Source: Edwardsiella anguillarum
Lineage (GTDB): Bacteria > Pseudomonadota > Gammaproteobacteria > Enterobacterales > Enterobacteriaceae
DNA: 64,000 nucleotides
Strand: one strand, 5' to 3'
NCBI RefSeq assembly: GCF_008801815.1
Contig: NZ_VZOX01000007.1
Positions 62,263-64,000 of the stretch are shown here, in pieces; position 1 is the stretch's first letter; every line of letters begins with the position of its first letter. Under the pieces are notes generated by a model. The model was not told the origin of the DNA. It was given only the letters and a program-made list of their open reading frames with translations, and made no database searches. Made by a program: the position numbers and the translations under genes.

Positions 62263-63121
62263 GCAGTAACTCCCGCAGATAGGCGCCATAGGCGGTCTTG
62301 TCCAGCGATGCCGCGGCGCGCGCTACGCCGCGGTCATCCAGCCAACCGTTGCGCCAGGCAATCTCCTCCAGGCAGGCAATCTTAAAGCCCTGTCGCTTCT
62401 CCACCGTCTGCACAAAGGCGCTGGCCTCCAGCAGGCTGTCATGGGTACCGGTATCGAGCCAGGCGAACCCCCGCCCCAGCAGCTCTACGTTGAGCTCACC
62501 ACGCTGCAGATACATCTGGTTAATACTGGTGATCTCCAGCTCGCCGCGAACGGAGGGAGTAACCCTGCGGGCAAAGTCCACCACCTGAGCATCATAGAAA
62601 TAGAGCCCGGTCACCGCCCAGTTCGAGCGCGGCCGCAGGGGCTTCTCCTCGATGGAGAGGGCACGGAAGTCGTCATCGAACTCAACCACCCCAAAACGCT
62701 CGGGGTCCATCACCTGATAGCCGAATACCGTCGCCCCGCCCTCGCGCTGCGCCACCTGACGCAGCTTGGGGCTAAACCCTTGGCCAAAAAAGATATTGTC
62801 CCCAAGGACCAGGCAACAGCTATCGCCGTCAAGGAACGACTCTCCGATTAAAAACGCCTGGGCCAGCCCCTCTGGACGCGGCTGCTCGGCGTACTGCAAG
62901 CGGACGCCGATATCGCCGCCATCACCCAACAGCCGCTGAAACGCCGGCAGATCCTGCGGGGTGCTGATCAGCAGAATGTCGCGGATCCCGGCCAGCATCA
63001 ATACCGACAGCGGATAATAGATCATCGGCTTGTCGTAGATCGGCAGCAGCTGTTTGGAGACGCCGCGGGTTATGGGATACAGGCGGGTGCCCGATCCCCC
63101 CGCCAAAATAATACCTTTCAT
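62240..63121 (-). CDS. rffH: Glucose-1-phosphate thymidylyltransferase RffH
   Basis: 293 residues, RmlA-type nucleotidyltransferase making dTDP-glucose for ECA. N-terminal signature GIILAGGSGTRLYPITRG, then DKPMIYYPLSVLMLAGI and VLGDNIFFG. Follows rffG by 32 bp. Confidence 0.95.
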   Translation of the reverse strand: MKGIILAGGSGTRLYPITRGVSKQLLPIYDKPMIYYPLSVLMLAGIRDILLISTPQDLPAFQRLLGDGGDIGVRLQYAEQPRPEGLAQAFLIGESFLDGDSCCLVLGDNIFFGQGFSPKLRQVAQREGGATVFGYQVMDPERFGVVEFDDDFRALSIEEKPLRPRSNWAVTGLYFYDAQVVDFARRVTPSVRGELEITSINQMYLQRGELNVELLGRGFAWLDTGTHDSLLEASAFVQTVEKRQGFKIACLEEIAWRNGWLDDRGVARAAASLDKTAYGAYLRELLHVRPRQY

Positions 63122-63153
63122 CGGTCATCCTTATCTTCGCGTACGTGAACGCG

Positions 63154-64000
63154 TCAGGCCAGCCCCAACCGTTCACCGGCATAGGAGCCATCCATCACGG
63201 CGCGCCACCAGCGCTCATTGGCCAGGTACCAGGCGACCGTCTTGCGGATACCGCTCTCAAAGGTCTCCTGTGGCCGCCAGCCCAGCTCTCGCTCGATCTT
63301 GGCGGCGTCGATCGCATAGCGCACATCATGACCTGGGCGATCCGCCACATAGGTGATCAGATCGGCAAAATGGCGCACGCCGACGGGTTTTTCCGGCACC
63401 ATCTCCTGCAGCAATGCGCACAGCGTCGTCACCACATCAATGTTGCGCTGTTCGTTGTGACCGCCGATGTTATAGGTCTCCCCCACTCGCCCGGTCGTCA
63501 GCACCCGATACAGCGCGCGGGCATGATCCTCGACGTACAGCCAGTCGCGCACCTGCAGGCCATTGCCATAAACCGGCAGCGGCTTAGCAGCCAGCGCATT
63601 GATGATGGTCAGCGGGATCAGTTTTTCCGGAAAGTGGTAGGGACCGTAGTTATTCGAGCAGTTGGTGATCAGCGTCGGCAGTCCGTAGGTGCGCAGCCAG
63701 GCGCGTACCAGATGATCGCTGGCGGCCTTGGAGGCAGAGTAGGGGCTGCTCGGCGCATAGGGCGTATCTTCGCGGAACAACGCCTGCGGACCGTGCAGAT
63801 CCCCATACACCTCGTCGGTAGAAATATGATGGAAACGGAATGCCGCCCGCTGCGCCGCCGGCAACGCGCTCCAGTATCCACGCGTCGCCTCCAGCAGGGT
63901 ATAAGTGCCCACGATGTTGGTCTGAATAAAATCCGCCGGGCCGTCGATAGAGCGATCGACGTGGCTCTCGGCCGCTAGATGCATAATGGCATCCGGCCGG
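63154..64000 (-). CDS. rffG: dTDP-glucose 4,6-dehydratase RffG (5' end outside window)
   Basis: Partial; the last 281 codons are present and the N-terminal NAD-binding part lies beyond the right edge. Short-chain dehydrogenase-type enzyme converting dTDP-glucose to dTDP-4-keto-6-deoxyglucose. Visible: HLAAESHVDRSIDGP, the active-site STDEVYGDL, the YSASK motif (Tyr and Lys), TNCSNNYGPYHFPEKLIPL. Gene order identifies it as RffG of the ECA operon rather than RmlB. Confidence 0.94.
   Translation of the reverse strand, partial: RPDAIMHLAAESHVDRSIDGPADFIQTNIVGTYTLLEATRGYWSALPAAQRAAFRFHHISTDEVYGDLHGPQALFREDTPYAPSSPYSASKAASDHLVRAWLRTYGLPTLITNCSNNYGPYHFPEKLIPLTIINALAAKPLPVYGNGLQVRDWLYVEDHARALYRVLTTGRVGETYNIGGHNEQRNIDVVTTLCALLQEMVPEKPVGVRHFADLITYVADRPGHDVRYAIDAAKIERELGWRPQETFESGIRKTVAWYLANERWWRAVMDGSYAGERLGLA

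Noticed and set aside
63145..63978. 277-codon open frame on the plus strand opposite rffG
   Set aside because: Shadow of rffG; the rffG protein is unmistakable in the other direction.

Overview
The window is a GC-rich chromosomal segment of an enterobacterial gammaproteobacterium. Nearly every gene is an ortholog of an Escherichia coli gene from the 84-86 min region, and most lie in the same relative order. Gene order, GC content and details such as hemB beside tatD point away from Escherichia. An Edwardsiella-like member of Hafniaceae is my best guess, but that is inference; only the placement in Enterobacterales is secure.

Layout. 1-350: minus-strand promoters (P1, P2) and boxA leader of an rRNA operon whose 16S gene lies just outside the left edge. 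351-7580: hemG, trkH, yigZ, pepQ, fre, ubiD, pepE, all on the minus strand; fadBA, which separates fre and pepQ in E. coli, is absent. 7831-15079: rfaH, then hemB, tatD, tatC, tatB, tatA, ubiB, ubiJ, ubiE. 15202-19168: rmuC, a DedA-family gene and a compact CstA-type carbon-starvation permease. 19515-24492: udp with two CRP sites, then metE/metR with MetJ boxes, and bioP. 24612-27954: a three-gene, translationally coupled envelope operon of unknown function (beta-barrel OMP, Omp85-type barrel, secreted protein). 28092-33719: zntA with a ZntR-type promoter, then gntR-gntK-gntU. 33794-44695: rhtC, a frameshifted SAM hydroxide adenosyltransferase pseudogene, recQ, pldA, rarD, an AbrB-family gene, corA, uvrD (LexA box) and yigB. 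44695-54771: xerC, yigA, dapF, lptM, cyaY, cyaA, then hemC-hemD-hemX-hemY. 54846-55798: the small RNA GlmZ with a sigma-54 promoter, and the tRNA cluster Arg-His-Leu-Pro. 55973-64000: the distal enterobacterial common antigen (ECA) operon wecG-wzyE-wecF-wzxE-wecE-wecD-rffH-rffG, with rffG cut by the right edge.

How the genes work together. Haem synthesis is represented by hemB, hemC, hemD and hemG, with hemX and hemY. Ubiquinone synthesis is represented by ubiE, ubiJ, ubiB and ubiD. The Tat translocase, methionine synthesis with its regulator, gluconate uptake and phosphorylation, and the late ECA pathway are each present as intact clusters. cyaA, udp and gntK carry CRP-type sites, so several loci here are probably under catabolite control.

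No insertion sequences, prophage, CRISPR arrays or toxin-antitoxin pairs were recognised. The least explained parts are the 24.6-28.0 kb envelope operon, the decayed SAM hydrolase gene, and several precise inverted repeats in intergenic DNA.
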